Position numbers and translations under genes: made by a program | Shown: positions 1-9,291 of the stretch, in pieces | Layout of the letters: the number at the start of each line of letters is the position of its first letter | How positions within the stretch are numbered: the stretch's first letter is position 1 | Assembly: GCA_029262675.1 (NCBI GenBank) | Contig: JAJCYW010000012.1 | Span: 52,502 to 116,501, forward strand | Direction of reading: 5' to 3' | DNA length: 64,000 nucleotides | Source: Chloroflexota bacterium | GTDB lineage: Bacteria > Chloroflexota > Dehalococcoidia > DSTF01 > RBG-16-68-14 | The notes under the pieces: generated by a model | Told to the model about the DNA's origin: nothing | What the model saw: only the letters and a program-made list of their open reading frames with translations | Databases searched by the model: none

Positions 1-717
1 GGCACTGCCGTCGTCGTTTTGGCGTCGCTGCTGAACGCTGTGAAGATCGTCAAGAAGGAGATCCCGGACCTCAAGGTCGTCATCAGTGGCGTCGGCGCGG
101 CCGGCATCGCCTGCGCGAAGATCTTCCTCTCGGTAGGCGTCGAGAACATCATCGGCTGCGACAGCCGCGGCGCGATCTACGAGGGCCGCAAAGAGGGCAT
201 GAACCCGCTCAAGGAGTGGTTCGCGAAGAACACGAACCAGGGCAAACACAAGGGAACGCTGCAGGCGGCGCTGGAAGGCGCCGACCTCTTCCTGGGCGTC
301 TCCGCCCCGAACCTGCTGACCACGGATGACATCAAGTCGATGAACAAGGACCCGATCGTCTTCGCGCTGGCCAACCCGGACCCGGAGATCCTGCCGTCCG
401 ACGCGCTGCCCCACGCCCGCGTCATGGCCACCGGCCGCTCCGACTTCGCAAACCAGATCAACAACGTGCTCTGTTTCCCCGGCCTCTTCCGGGGCGTCCT
501 GGACGCGCGCGCGTGGGACATCAACGAGCCGATGAAGGTGGCCGCCGCGCACGCCATCGCCGATGCGGTAGGCAAGAACGAGTTGAGCGACGAGTACATC
601 ATCCCGTCCGTGTTCAACCGAGCGGTCTTTCAAAAGGTCGCGAAGGCGACGGCGGAGGCGGCGTACAAGTCGGGCGCGGCCGAACGCCACCGCAAGGTCC
701 ACCCCGTTTACATCTAG
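1..717 (+). CDS. NAD(P)-dependent malic enzyme, C-terminal part (5' end outside window)
   Basis: This is the NAD-binding and C-terminal part of a malic enzyme, which oxidatively decarboxylates malate to pyruvate in the cytoplasm. The reading frame is open from base 1 and begins with the HGT-type motif remnant GTAVVVLASLLNA, typical of the start of the malic enzyme NAD-binding domain. A Rossmann motif (SGVGAAGIACAK) and later conserved blocks (ALANPDPEI, ATGRSDFANQINN, FPGLFRG) follow. About 238 residues are visible, so roughly the N-terminal half is missing to the left. No phosphotransacetylase domain follows, so this is the short form. The next gene lies 32 bases downstream on the same strand. 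The family is clear; NAD versus NADP preference cannot be read from this part. Confidence 0.93.
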   Translation, partial: GTAVVVLASLLNAVKIVKKEIPDLKVVISGVGAAGIACAKIFLSVGVENIIGCDSRGAIYEGRKEGMNPLKEWFAKNTNQGKHKGTLQAALEGADLFLGVSAPNLLTTDDIKSMNKDPIVFALANPDPEILPSDALPHARVMATGRSDFANQINNVLCFPGLFRGVLDARAWDINEPMKVAAAHAIADAVGKNELSDEYIIPSVFNRAVFQKVAKATAEAAYKSGAAERHRKVHPVYI

Positions 718-749
718 CCCTCACCCCAGTTCCTGGAAAGGCCAAGGCG

Positions 750-1556
750 GTGTCGAATAGAACGCGGCCCTCAGCTTCCGTCATGGCACTGCACCGCCGG
801 ATAGCGCGCGACCTTGAGCGTGCGGCGAGGCGTTCGCCAGTTGCCGGCACCGCCCACGGCCACGCCGAGGCGATCACGCACTACGGCCTGCGGGCCCCTC
901 AGCTGTACGACGTCATCCGCCGCTTACGCGACGAGATAGCGGAGCCGCCACTCGCCGACCGTTTCGCGCTCGCGCGATTGCTACTCCATTCACATGTCGA
1001 AGAGCAGGGCCACGTCGCGCTGGCCGTCCTGCGAGGAGGGCTGGAGGAGATGCAACCGAAGCACTTCGCTGTCATCGACCGGCTGATCGACGACTTCACA
1101 TCGTGGTCGATGACTGACGACTTTGCCTCCGGGAAGGCCAGCATCACCTGGTATCTGCTCCAGCGATTCCCAGACGAAACTCTGGCGCTGCTGGAGCGGT
1201 GGAACGCCTCGTCCAATCGCTGGAAGCGCCGCGCCAGCGTGATCACGTTCACGCGAGCGGCCGCCGCCACGGGCGACTACGTCGATGTTACGCTGCGTTT
1301 CTGTACCGCCCTCCGGCATGACGCGGACGACCTAGTGCAGAAGGGCATCGGCTGGACGCTCAAGGATGCGATGCGAACCGGCCCGACCGCGAAGCGGCGC
1401 GTCATCGCACTCGTCAAGAAGATGCGACGCGCCGGCGTACGGTCTACGATCACGCTGTACGCCATCCGCGACCTCATGGGCGCGGAACGGCAGGCCGTCT
1501 TGGCCGTAAGGCCGGCGTCGCCCACCAGCGCGAAGCAGAGCAAGAGAACCACGTAG
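750..1556 (+). CDS. AlkD-like DNA alkylation repair HEAT-repeat protein
   Basis: The protein resembles the AlkD/AlkC family of HEAT-like-repeat DNA glycosylases, which remove alkylated bases such as 3-methyladenine and 7-methylguanine. The middle has the family-like pattern of a Trp followed by Asp residues (SWSMTDDF), then RWKRRASV and KGIGWTLKD, the usual AlkD landmarks. A GTG at 750 is chosen as start because GGAAAGG lies 8 bases upstream; an in-frame ATG at 783 is the alternative. The length of 268 residues is slightly above typical AlkD. The gene lies between malic enzyme and a DinB-type gene. Glycosylase activity is inferred from the family. Confidence 0.75.
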   Translation: MSNRTRPSASVMALHRRIARDLERAARRSPVAGTAHGHAEAITHYGLRAPQLYDVIRRLRDEIAEPPLADRFALARLLLHSHVEEQGHVALAVLRGGLEEMQPKHFAVIDRLIDDFTSWSMTDDFASGKASITWYLLQRFPDETLALLERWNASSNRWKRRASVITFTRAAAATGDYVDVTLRFCTALRHDADDLVQKGIGWTLKDAMRTGPTAKRRVIALVKKMRRAGVRSTITLYAIRDLMGAERQAVLAVRPASPTSAKQSKRTT

Positions 1557-1564
1557 GAGGAGCC

Positions 1565-2623
1565 ATGTACCGTCCAATAGAATTGGCGCGCTTCACGCTG
1601 GCGGAGTTCAACCGCAACCTGGAAGGTCTCACCGAGGATGACGCTACTACGCGCATCACGAAATCAGACAGTTCGCAGATGAACGCCGTCTCCTGGACAG
1701 TTGGCCACATCGCAGGCCATTGGCACTTCATCAACCTCTGCGGCGGTGGCCATAAGCGCCCGAGCGGCCTCCGCAGGTTTAGCGGCACACCCGAGGCCGA
1801 CCCAACACCACCGCCGCTGGGCGAGACGCGATCGCTGCTCGCCGACGCCGAGGGTCACCTCGATTGGCTGGAGGACGCGGATGACGGTCTGATGTCGTCG
1901 AAGCGAGACCTCAATCGGCGCGATATGGAGAGCGTTGTCTCGACTATGGAGAACGTTGGCACGTCGCTGATGCGCGTCATGCTCCACACCTGGTTCCACA
2001 TCGGTGAGATCAACGCCATGCGTCAACTACTAGGCCACCCGGAGATCGGCTTCCTGGGCGATATCACGGAGCACCTGGAGTGGCGCGGCGGCCGCGGCGT
2101 CGAAACCGGTTTCACGCCCGCAGAGCTGGCCCGCTACGCCATCTCCGAGTTCGACCGCGGTCTCGCCGGCCTCACCGGCGCCGAGGCCGAGACACGCGTA
2201 GCCAAGGCGGACGGCACGGAGATGAACGCCATCTCCTGGACCATGTCGCACGTCAACACGCACTGGTTCTTCATCTACCGGCTGATGACGGACAACGACC
2301 CGCCCCACCTCGACCGCGTCTACTTCGGCGCGGCGGCCGACCCCACGCCGCCGCCGATGCCGCAGGCGCGAAATGCTTTCGCCTCTGCGAAAGCCCTCAC
2401 CAGCTCCTGCCTGGAGACGACCGACGATGAATTCCTCTCGTCCAAGAAGGAGTTCGGGCCGTTGCGGGAGGAGAACCTGGGCACGCAACTGATGCGTGCC
2501 GTGCTCCACACGTGGTTCCACACCGGCGAGGTAAACGCCGTCCGGCAGACGCTCGGACACGCCGAGATCCAGTACGTCGGCGACCTGATCGGCCGGCTCG
2601 AGTGGCGTAGCGGACGCGACTAG
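1565..2623 (+). CDS. Tandem DinB-superfamily protein (two DinB domains)
   Basis: The 352-residue product is two copies of a DinB/DUF664-like four-helix domain in tandem. Residues 1-175 and 178-352 align end to end: both begin with a Pxx-LARY/F-xxxEF block and share an AISW/AVSWT-x-x-H block, a HTWFH motif, and a closing EWR-R-G segment. In the family, His residues (here the W-H near residue 55, and HTWFH) bind a divalent metal. Members include metal-dependent thiol transferases and many proteins of unknown function. An AGGAGG site directly before the ATG supports the start, and only 8 bases separate it from the AlkD-like gene, so the two are probably cotranscribed. The substrate is unknown. 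Confidence 0.85.
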   Translation: MYRPIELARFTLAEFNRNLEGLTEDDATTRITKSDSSQMNAVSWTVGHIAGHWHFINLCGGGHKRPSGLRRFSGTPEADPTPPPLGETRSLLADAEGHLDWLEDADDGLMSSKRDLNRRDMESVVSTMENVGTSLMRVMLHTWFHIGEINAMRQLLGHPEIGFLGDITEHLEWRGGRGVETGFTPAELARYAISEFDRGLAGLTGAEAETRVAKADGTEMNAISWTMSHVNTHWFFIYRLMTDNDPPHLDRVYFGAAADPTPPPMPQARNAFASAKALTSSCLETTDDEFLSSKKEFGPLREENLGTQLMRAVLHTWFHTGEVNAVRQTLGHAEIQYVGDLIGRLEWRSGRD

Positions 2624-2652
2624 CCGCCGACGGTGGTTCGCCGCCGCGGCCG

Positions 2653-2946
2653 TTAGCCGCCGACTCCCACGCGTGCCAGCAGCGCTGGAAACTCGTCCGC
2701 TCCAACGACGGGCGAAACATCCGGGTAGTCCTTGGCGACGAGCCATGTGTTATGGATCGCCTCGAACATCGCGTCCTCATTCGGGACGTCTACGATGATG
2801 GTCACCGCACGGCGCGCCACCGAGAAGTACATGCCGATGGGGTTGAGCGCCTGCCACTTCCCAACCATCTCCTGGATCTTCTCAGGCTGGCTCTCGATGT
2901 CGGCTCCTGTATCAGGGTCGATCTCCACTTGAATGATGTATTTCAT
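2653..2946 (-). CDS. Small DUF3303/muconolactone-isomerase-like protein
   Basis: This 97-residue protein starts with MKYIIQVEIDPDTG and has an alpha/beta pattern typical of small ferredoxin-like-fold proteins (dimeric alpha-beta barrel; DUF3303 or muconolactone isomerase-like). The ATG at 2946 is preferred over a start 13 codons upstream because GGAAAGGACC lies just before it and the protein fold begins there. It is convergent with the DinB gene and divergent from the EF-G-like gene. No catalytic residue can be assigned. Confidence 0.6.
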   Translation of the reverse strand: MKYIIQVEIDPDTGADIESQPEKIQEMVGKWQALNPIGMYFSVARRAVTIIVDVPNEDAMFEAIHNTWLVAKDYPDVSPVVGADEFPALLARVGVGG

Positions 2947-3077
2947 GCCCGGGTCCTTTCCAACTAAACGATTGGTGGATTGCACACCCTACCATCACGG
3001 ACGGCGGCGATCAACGTCCAGCGCTGGCGCGGCGATCAACCTCCGGCGCAGTCGCGCGCGGTGGCGCGCCCTACTCC

Positions 3078-3107
3078 TTGCCGCTCTCAACATCGTACTG
3101 GTACAAT
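3078..3107 (+). promoter_or_regulatory. Probable sigma70-type promoter of the EF-G-like gene
   Basis: TTGCCG (3078-3083) and TACAAT (3102-3107) are separated by 18 bases, upstream of the EF-G-like gene. Transcription would start near 3114, giving a leader of about 85 bases. Seen by eye only. Confidence 0.5.
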
Positions 3108-3200
3108 CGCAAGCGTTCGCGTCCGGACCAGGGCGCGATTCTCGCGCAATCACTGGTTTGCCGATTCCAGATAAGGGAGCTGTCACAGCGGGGGAACGGG

Positions 3201-5264
3201 ATGAAGGAGTATCAGACAGATCAGATTCGCAACCTCGTAGTACTGGGACATGGCGGTACGGGCAAGAGCTCGTTCACGGAAGCGGCGCTGTTCGCCACCG
3301 GCGCGATCACGCGCATGGGCAAGGTAGACGACGGCAACACGACGTCCGACTATGATCCGGACGAGGTCAAGCGGCAGATCAGCATCAGCCTCTCGCTCAT
3401 CCCGTGTGAGTGGAACGACACGAAGATTAACCTTATCGACACTCCCGGCTACGCGGACTTCCAGGGCGAGGTACGGGAGGGCGTGCGGGCGGCCGACTGC
3501 GCTCTCATCGTCATCGATGCGGTGCATGGCGTAGAGGTCGGCACGGACCTGGCCTGGGGCAGCGCGGACGACGAATCGCTGCCGCGGATGGTGCTCGTCA
3601 ATCGCATGGACCGCGAGAACGCGGACTACGGCGCGGCCGTCGAGCAGCTCCGCGAGCACTTCGGCAAGCAGTGCGTGCCCCTGCACCTTGCGATCGGCGC
3701 GCAGGACGACTTCCAGGGCGTCGTAGACCTGCTGGAGATGAAGGCATATCTTGGCGATGGCAAGGAAGCATCTGACATCCCGGACGCGCTCGCCTCCGAG
3801 GCGCAGACGCTGCGCGAGCAGCTCATCGAGGCGATTGCGGAGACGGACGACGCGCTGCTCGCCAAGTACCTGGAGGGCGAAGAACTAGCCACGGAAGAGA
3901 TCGCGAGCGCCCTGCGCGCCGCCGTTCGCGCGAACAGCGTCGTGCCGATCATCGCCGGCGCAGCGACGCAGAGCACCTCTATTTGCCGGGCGCTGGACGC
4001 GATCGCCCGCTACGCCCCGGCACCAAACGACGCCGGCGGGGCGACGGCGACAGACGGGTCCGGCGCGGACGTGTCGCTCAAGGCAGACCCCGCCGGTCCG
4101 CTGGCGGTGCTGGCGTTCAAGACCAGCGCGGACCCCTACGTAGGTAAGCTGACCTACCTGCGCGTCGTCTCTGGAACCCTCCAGGGCGACTCGCACGTCT
4201 GGAACCCGAAGCGTAGCACGGACGAGCGCATCGCCCAGCTCTTCTACCTGCAGGGCAAGGACCAGATTCAAACGACATCGATCACAGCCGGCGATATCGG
4301 CGCGGTGGCGAAACTCGCAGAGACGACGACAGGCGATACGCTCTGCGACAAAGGCACACCGCTGCAGTTGCCGGAGATCGCCGCGCCGGTCCCATCCTAC
4401 AGCCTGGCCGTCTATCCCAAGACAAAGGCCGATCTGGACAAGATGGGCGCCGCCCTCTCCCGAACCACGGAAGAGGATCAGAGCATTCTGGTCCGCCGGG
4501 ACGTGGACACAAACGAAACGATCATCTCCGGCCTGGGCGAGTCGCACATCGAAGTGACGGCCGAACGAATGAAGCGCAAGTTCGGCGTCGAGGTCGACCT
4601 CGTCACGCCCAAGGTGCCGTACAAGGTCACCGTAACGGGCTCCGCCAAGGTTGACGTCACGCACAAGAAGCAGTCGGGTGGTCACGGCCAGTACGCGCGC
4701 GTCGCAATCGACGTTGAGCCACGCGGGCGCGGGGCCGGCTTCGAGTTCACCAGTTCCGTCGTTGGCGGCTCGGTTCCGAAGCAGTACATTCCAGCGGTCG
4801 AAAAGGGCGTGATGGAAGCAATGCAAGAGGGCGTCCTCGGTAGCTACCCGCTCGTCGATGTCAGAGTGAACCTTTACGACGGCAAGGAGCACCCGGTCGA
4901 CTCGTCAGAGATGGCGTTCAAGATCGCCGGATCCATGGCGCTCAAGCAAAGCGTGCATGACGCCCATCCGGTTCTGCTGGAGCCGATCATGACACTCCAC
5001 GTGACGGTGCCGGAGTCCCACACGGGAGACGTCTTGAGCGACCTGAACAGCAAGCGCGGGAAGGTGCAGGGCATGACGCCGCAGGGCGCGCTCACCGTAA
5101 TCGAAGCCCAGGCGCCGCTGGCAGAAGTGCAGCGTTACGCGACGGACCTGCGGTCGATCACGCAGGGGCGCGCGCACTATACGATGGAGATGAGCCACTA
5201 CGAAGAGGTACCGGCCCACCTCTCGCAGAAGGTGATCGATAGCGAACAAGCGGACTCCGGCTAG
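3201..5264 (+). CDS. Elongation factor G-like translational GTPase
   Basis: A 687-residue translational GTPase with the whole EF-G layout. The G1 P-loop is GHGGTGKSS (residues 16-24), G3 is DTPGYADF, and G4 is NRMD, where classic EF-G has NKxD. Domain II, III, IV and V signatures follow (FGVEVDLVTPKVPYKV, SGGHGQYARV). Many bacteria carry an 'EF-G-like' or EF-G2 paralogue besides true FusA; the Ser in the P-loop and the NRMD motif fit the paralogue better. The chosen ATG starts MKEYQTDQIRN with purines (GGGGAACGGG) before it, and upstream in-frame codons do not look coding. The gene stands alone and ends in a strong hairpin. Whether it acts in translocation or recycling is unknown. Confidence 0.88.
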   Translation: MKEYQTDQIRNLVVLGHGGTGKSSFTEAALFATGAITRMGKVDDGNTTSDYDPDEVKRQISISLSLIPCEWNDTKINLIDTPGYADFQGEVREGVRAADCALIVIDAVHGVEVGTDLAWGSADDESLPRMVLVNRMDRENADYGAAVEQLREHFGKQCVPLHLAIGAQDDFQGVVDLLEMKAYLGDGKEASDIPDALASEAQTLREQLIEAIAETDDALLAKYLEGEELATEEIASALRAAVRANSVVPIIAGAATQSTSICRALDAIARYAPAPNDAGGATATDGSGADVSLKADPAGPLAVLAFKTSADPYVGKLTYLRVVSGTLQGDSHVWNPKRSTDERIAQLFYLQGKDQIQTTSITAGDIGAVAKLAETTTGDTLCDKGTPLQLPEIAAPVPSYSLAVYPKTKADLDKMGAALSRTTEEDQSILVRRDVDTNETIISGLGESHIEVTAERMKRKFGVEVDLVTPKVPYKVTVTGSAKVDVTHKKQSGGHGQYARVAIDVEPRGRGAGFEFTSSVVGGSVPKQYIPAVEKGVMEAMQEGVLGSYPLVDVRVNLYDGKEHPVDSSEMAFKIAGSMALKQSVHDAHPVLLEPIMTLHVTVPESHTGDVLSDLNSKRGKVQGMTPQGALTVIEAQAPLAEVQRYATDLRSITQGRAHYTMEMSHYEEVPAHLSQKVIDSEQADSG

Positions 5265-5286
5265 ACCCCTAGTACGCCAGACGAAG

Positions 5287-5313
5287 AGAACGGGCGACAA
5301 TGTCGCCCGTTCT
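5287..5313. terminator. Bidirectional terminator hairpin
   Basis: A perfect 13-bp inverted repeat (arm AGAACGGGCGACA) with almost no loop lies between the convergent EF-G-like gene and the minus-strand gene ending at 5341. It can terminate both transcripts, although T-runs are weak. Confidence 0.7.
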
Positions 5314-5340
5314 AAGCATTACTGATGTTCGCCGAAACGA

Positions 5341-5823
5341 CTAAAAGAGGTCCTCTTCGTCGTCGTCGACCTCGGCGCTCTCCTGCGTGCCACGAACGTC
5401 CCAGAGCGTCTCATACTTGTCGCCCGTAATCGCGCGGCGTAGCTCCTCGCGCTCCAGCTTTCTCAACTCCTCGAGGCAGTCCTCGCAGCGCTTGACGACC
5501 TCCGGTGGTCCTAGCTCCAGATAGCGGCGGACGATGTGGTCCCAGACCTCCAGGCTCACTAGACTTTCGACGTACTTCGGCCACGGCACGATGTTGATGC
5601 TCTCCGGCTTCGGCAGCCGCGGCCGCATTCGCACCAGGTCGCGGAAGCGCTCCTCTGGGGACGACGCCATCGGCACGACCTTGATCATCGGACCGTCTAC
5701 GGCGGTCGTGCGGGTATCCATGAGGAGCGTCTTGCGGAGCAGCGGGAAGTAGAGGGCCGTGATCTCGCCAACGTCGATCGCGCGCTGCACTTCGCTGATA
5801 TCGATGCGGAAGTCAGAATCCAT
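5341..5823 (-). CDS. Conserved-looking hypothetical protein, acidic C-terminus
   Basis: A 160-residue protein that I do not recognise. It opens with an amphipathic segment (ISEVQRAIDVGEITALYFPLLRK) and has a charged helical C-terminal half with one CxxC-like pair (CEDC near residue 112). It ends in a run of acidic residues (DDDEEDLF). There is no signal peptide or membrane segment. Codon use is like the surrounding housekeeping genes. It lies between the EF-G-like gene and tyrS, with its own upstream gap of 144 bases. Confidence 0.7.
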   Translation of the reverse strand: MDSDFRIDISEVQRAIDVGEITALYFPLLRKTLLMDTRTTAVDGPMIKVVPMASSPEERFRDLVRMRPRLPKPESINIVPWPKYVESLVSLEVWDHIVRRYLELGPPEVVKRCEDCLEELRKLEREELRRAITGDKYETLWDVRGTQESAEVDDDEEDLF

Positions 5824-5967
5824 GAGCCGAACCCTCCCCTTTCACCACTGCATTCAGCCTACCACGTCGCGGCATTCGTGGCGAGCAGATCCGGAGATTC
5901 TCACAAGTAATCAGATAAAGATCTGGTACCAAGACCGGAGCGACGTGTCACGGTCATAGATGGCGGC

Positions 5968-7248
5968 CTAGGCGTCAGAGTCGACGATGCGCAGAAAGCG
6001 GTGCTTGCCAACCTTGAGGACAGAGCCTGCCCCCAGTTCGGCCGAGGCGCCGCCAACGGCGCCCTTCCCGGGCCCCTCTATCACCTGAACGGCCCCCTGC
6101 TTAATCAGCCGGCGCGCCTCGGTAACGCTAGCCACCAGACCCTTGTCGTGCAGCAGGTGGGGCAGATCGTATTGGGGCGCGGCGTTAGCCTCCGACTGTT
6201 CTACCGAATAGGTCTTGATATCCGCCGCCGAGACTTCGCTCATCTCCTGCGGCGTCTGGTGCCGCTGGAACACGCGCTGGAACTCCGCGGCGGCTTCCTC
6301 CGCGGCCGGCTTCCCGTGGAACTGCGCCACGATCTCGCTCGCCAGTCGCTTCTTCACGTCCATTGGATTGGCGGACTTCGCTTCGAGGTCGCTGCGAATG
6401 GCGTCCAGCTCCTCGTCTGGAATGTCCGTCGCCAGATCCAGGTACTCCATCAGCGCGCTATCAGGTAACGACATCACCTTGCCGTACTGTTCGTTCGGCG
6501 CGTCTTCGAAGTTGATGGTGTTCTCCATACTCTTCGCCATCTTCTGTGCGCCGTCCGTGCCTACGAGCAGCTTCATGACGAAGATGCTCTGCGGCCGCTG
6601 GCCCACCTCCGTCTGCAGCTCCCGCCCGACGAGCAGGTTGAAGAGCTGATCCGAACCGCCGAACTCGACATCGGCGTCGATCGCGACGGAGTCGTAAGCC
6701 TGGAGCAGTGGGTAGAAGAGCTCATGGACGCCCAACGGCTTCTTGGCGTCGAAGCGGGTGCGAAAGTCTTCCCGTTGCAGCATCTGCGCGACCGTGAAGC
6801 GGGCGGCCAGGCGCACGACATCGGCGAGTGTGAAGGCGTCGAACCACTCGCTCTGCCAGCGCACCTCCGTGCGTTCGCGGTCGACGACGTGGAAGAACTG
6901 GCGCATGTACGTCTCCGCGTTCTCCCGCACATCCTCCGCCGTCAGCATGGGTCGCGTCGCCGACTGGCCGCTGGGGTCGCCGATCCGGGCCGTCCAGTCG
7001 CCGATAATGAGGACCACCTGGTGGCCCAACTCCTGAAACTGGCGCAGCTTACGCAGCAAGACGCCGTGGCCGATGTGCAGATCGGGCTTGCTGGGGTCCA
7101 GCCCGAACTTGAGCCGCAACTTGCGGCCGGACGCCAGCGCCTCCCGGAACTCGTCCTCCGGGATAATCTCGATGACGCCGCGCGTCGTTATCTCTCGTAG
7201 CGGCTCGCCAGCAAGTTCGCGGCCCGTGTCGTCGTCGCGTTCGCTCAT
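5968..7248 (-). CDS. tyrS: Tyrosyl-tRNA synthetase
   Basis: This class I aminoacyl-tRNA synthetase charges tRNA-Tyr. The HIGH signature appears as HIGHG (residue about 57) and the KMSKS loop as KMAKS (residue about 238). The GDWTARIGDPSG block and GGSDQLFN are typical of TyrRS, and an S4-like RNA-binding domain closes the 426-residue protein (DKGLVASVTEARRLIKQGAV). Its start overlaps the ribF stop by 4 bases, so it is translationally coupled as the third gene of a UroD-ribF-tyrS operon. Confidence 0.96.
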   Translation of the reverse strand: MSERDDDTGRELAGEPLREITTRGVIEIIPEDEFREALASGRKLRLKFGLDPSKPDLHIGHGVLLRKLRQFQELGHQVVLIIGDWTARIGDPSGQSATRPMLTAEDVRENAETYMRQFFHVVDRERTEVRWQSEWFDAFTLADVVRLAARFTVAQMLQREDFRTRFDAKKPLGVHELFYPLLQAYDSVAIDADVEFGGSDQLFNLLVGRELQTEVGQRPQSIFVMKLLVGTDGAQKMAKSMENTINFEDAPNEQYGKVMSLPDSALMEYLDLATDIPDEELDAIRSDLEAKSANPMDVKKRLASEIVAQFHGKPAAEEAAAEFQRVFQRHQTPQEMSEVSAADIKTYSVEQSEANAAPQYDLPHLLHDKGLVASVTEARRLIKQGAVQVIEGPGKGAVGGASAELGAGSVLKVGKHRFLRIVDSDA

Positions 7249-8189
7249 CGCGACGCCTCCTCAGCGGCGAAGCGGTCGCGCGCAGCCTGCACGTCGCGTC
7301 CAATCTGCGCGGCGAGCGCCTCGGCGCCGTCGAAGCGCCGCTCGTCGCGAACGCGGTGCAGCAACTCGATGCGCAACTCGCGTTCGTAGCAGTCACCGTC
7401 GAAGTCGAGCAAGTGCGTCTCGATCGTCGGCCGGCTCTGGCCGAACGTCGGCCGTTCGCCGACGTTGGTGACCGACCGGTAGCTCATCTCTCCAAGATGT
7501 GCGCGGGTGACGTAGACGCCGAACTTGGGCAGCGCCAGGTCGTGCCCCACGGCGATATTCGCCGTGGGAAAGCCGATGGCCCTGCCGCGCTCCTCGCCTC
7601 GGACGACGGGGCCGCGCAACGCGAACGGACGTCCGAGCAGGTTGTTCACGGTCTCCATCTCGCCTGCAGCGAGCGCGTCGCGCACGGAGCCGGAGCCGAC
7701 CTTCGCACTGTCCTCGCTCAGCAGCGGCGCCACCTCCACTCGAAAGCCGCGCTCCTCGCCCAGCGTCCGCAACGCCTCTGCGTCGCCCTCGCGGTCGCGG
7801 CCGAGGGCAAGGTCCGGCCCAATCAGGAGCAGCTTCAATTCGAGCTGATCGATCAGCAACGCGACGAAGTCACGATAGCTGAGCTGGGCCAGCTCCGACG
7901 TGAAGGTGAGGACGGCCACCTGGTCCACGCCGAGCGACCGAAGCAGCGCGACGCGCTCTTCGAGCGAGCAGAGGTAGCTGATCGCCGTGCCGGGCCGCAA
8001 TACGCTGACCGGATGGGGGTGAAGCGTCACGACGATGCTCGCCAGGTCGTTCTCTGACGCGTGCTGTGTCAGTTGCCCGACGAGATGCTGGTGTCCGCGA
8101 TGCACGCCATCGAACTTGCCAACGGTGACGGCGCTGGGCCGGCCCGCGGCCGCCCTGCCCAGCTCATCCCGCGCCAGCTGCGACGTCAT
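7245..8189 (-). CDS. ribF: Bifunctional riboflavin kinase / FAD synthetase
   Basis: RibF phosphorylates riboflavin to FMN and adenylates FMN to FAD. The 314-residue protein has the N-terminal nucleotidyltransferase motif (VGKFDGVHRGHQHL), the ATP-binding part with LGRDREGD, and the C-terminal kinase signature GRAIGFPTANI with GVYVT and the late ERELRIEL block. It sits between the UroD-family gene and tyrS with 4-base overlaps on both sides. Confidence 0.95.
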   Translation of the reverse strand: MTSQLARDELGRAAAGRPSAVTVGKFDGVHRGHQHLVGQLTQHASENDLASIVVTLHPHPVSVLRPGTAISYLCSLEERVALLRSLGVDQVAVLTFTSELAQLSYRDFVALLIDQLELKLLLIGPDLALGRDREGDAEALRTLGEERGFRVEVAPLLSEDSAKVGSGSVRDALAAGEMETVNNLLGRPFALRGPVVRGEERGRAIGFPTANIAVGHDLALPKFGVYVTRAHLGEMSYRSVTNVGERPTFGQSRPTIETHLLDFDGDCYERELRIELLHRVRDERRFDGAEALAAQIGRDVQAARDRFAAEEASR

Positions 8190-9220
8190 CCGGCCTGTCC
8201 GCGCGCGGCCGCGACGGCGGCATGGACGTTCTCCGGCGGCGTCTGCGGCGATATCGAGCAGCCTGGCGCCAGCAGCAGCCGGCGGCCGCCGGTCTGGCGA
8301 ACGGCCTCCTCCACTTGTGCGCGGACGTCCGCCGGCGTGCCGTTCATCAGCGTCTGCTTCTCGTCTATGCCGCCCATCACGGCCTTGTCCGTGCGCGCCG
8401 CTACATCGGCCAGATCGGCGTTGCCCTCGTCGTGGTCGGCCCAGTTGACGGCGGCCGCCGGGTAGTCCAGCACCGCATCCATGATGTTATGCGGCTGGCA
8501 GACGTGGAAAATGTTAAACGATGCGCCGTCCGCCGCGGCGAGGACGTCGAGGTCGTGGCGCCGGCCGAACTCGGCGTACTGTTCCGGCGAGCAGGCGCCG
8601 GCCGCGCCCCACTCGGTGGTTGGGAAGAAGATGCCGTCCGCGCCGATCTCGATGCAAGCCCTGGCGTACACCGCCAGCGTCTCCGTGACGGCGGCGAGCG
8701 CTGCGTGCAGCGCGTCGGGCGCCTCCGACATCCAGCCGCGGACGGCCTCACGGTCGTTCGCCATGCGCCCGACAACAGAAAGCGGCGAGAACACCGTCTG
8801 CACGTACGGCACCTCTCCGGACAAGCCGTCCCCTATCAGCCGCAGCGCGTCCAGCTGCTCGCCGAGCGAACCCGTGCTGCAGTCCACAGGCCGGATCGAT
8901 TCCAGGTCCGACGGTTGGTGAAGCACCCAGGACTCGATGTCCGGGCGCCGCGCGGGGTCGTTAGCGCTGCCGTAACGGCAACCCCAGGCCTCCGCGTAGC
9001 AGGTGGCGCGGGGATTCACCTTCAGGTAGTCGTAGTCGTAGGTACGGGCCTGCTCCAGCATGGCGGCGGCGAGTCCTTCTGCGGACCACTCGCGCAGAAA
9101 GTCGTGACCCCAGAGCCCGATCGGAACGCTATCGACGTCATCGCCGCGCAGGGCGGCCATGACGCGGTCGCGCTTACTCAGGTTGGTCATGTTTACCTCG
9201 GACACGTTTGCCTCAGACAT
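8186..9220 (-). CDS. Uroporphyrinogen-decarboxylase-family protein (MtaA/CmuA-like)
   Basis: The 344-residue product has the UroD-type TIM-barrel pattern: an N-terminal RDRVMAALRGDDVDSVPIGLWGH block, a middle DGIFFPTTEWG segment, the FNIFHVC strand, and a GGIDEKQTLMNGTP region near the C-terminus. This family includes haem-pathway HemE and methylcobalamin:CoM-type methyltransferases. The N-terminal residues differ from HemE and fit the methyltransferase-like branch, so a haem role is unlikely. It is first in a tightly coupled operon with ribF and tyrS and is divergent from the vanZ-like gene. Confidence 0.85.
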   Translation of the reverse strand: MSEANVSEVNMTNLSKRDRVMAALRGDDVDSVPIGLWGHDFLREWSAEGLAAAMLEQARTYDYDYLKVNPRATCYAEAWGCRYGSANDPARRPDIESWVLHQPSDLESIRPVDCSTGSLGEQLDALRLIGDGLSGEVPYVQTVFSPLSVVGRMANDREAVRGWMSEAPDALHAALAAVTETLAVYARACIEIGADGIFFPTTEWGAAGACSPEQYAEFGRRHDLDVLAAADGASFNIFHVCQPHNIMDAVLDYPAAAVNWADHDEGNADLADVAARTDKAVMGGIDEKQTLMNGTPADVRAQVEEAVRQTGGRRLLLAPGCSISPQTPPENVHAAVAAARGQAG

Positions 9221-9291
9221 GTTTGCTGGGCGGGAACGTTAGAAGAGGAGAGAGGGGCCACCCCCTCTCTATATGATGAAGTTGCTCAGCG

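Noticed and set aside
3885..4892. Long minus-strand open frame (335 codons) inside the EF-G-like gene
   Set aside because: It is antisense to a strongly conserved GTPase, and its amino acids show no domain; it follows from GC-rich codon bias.
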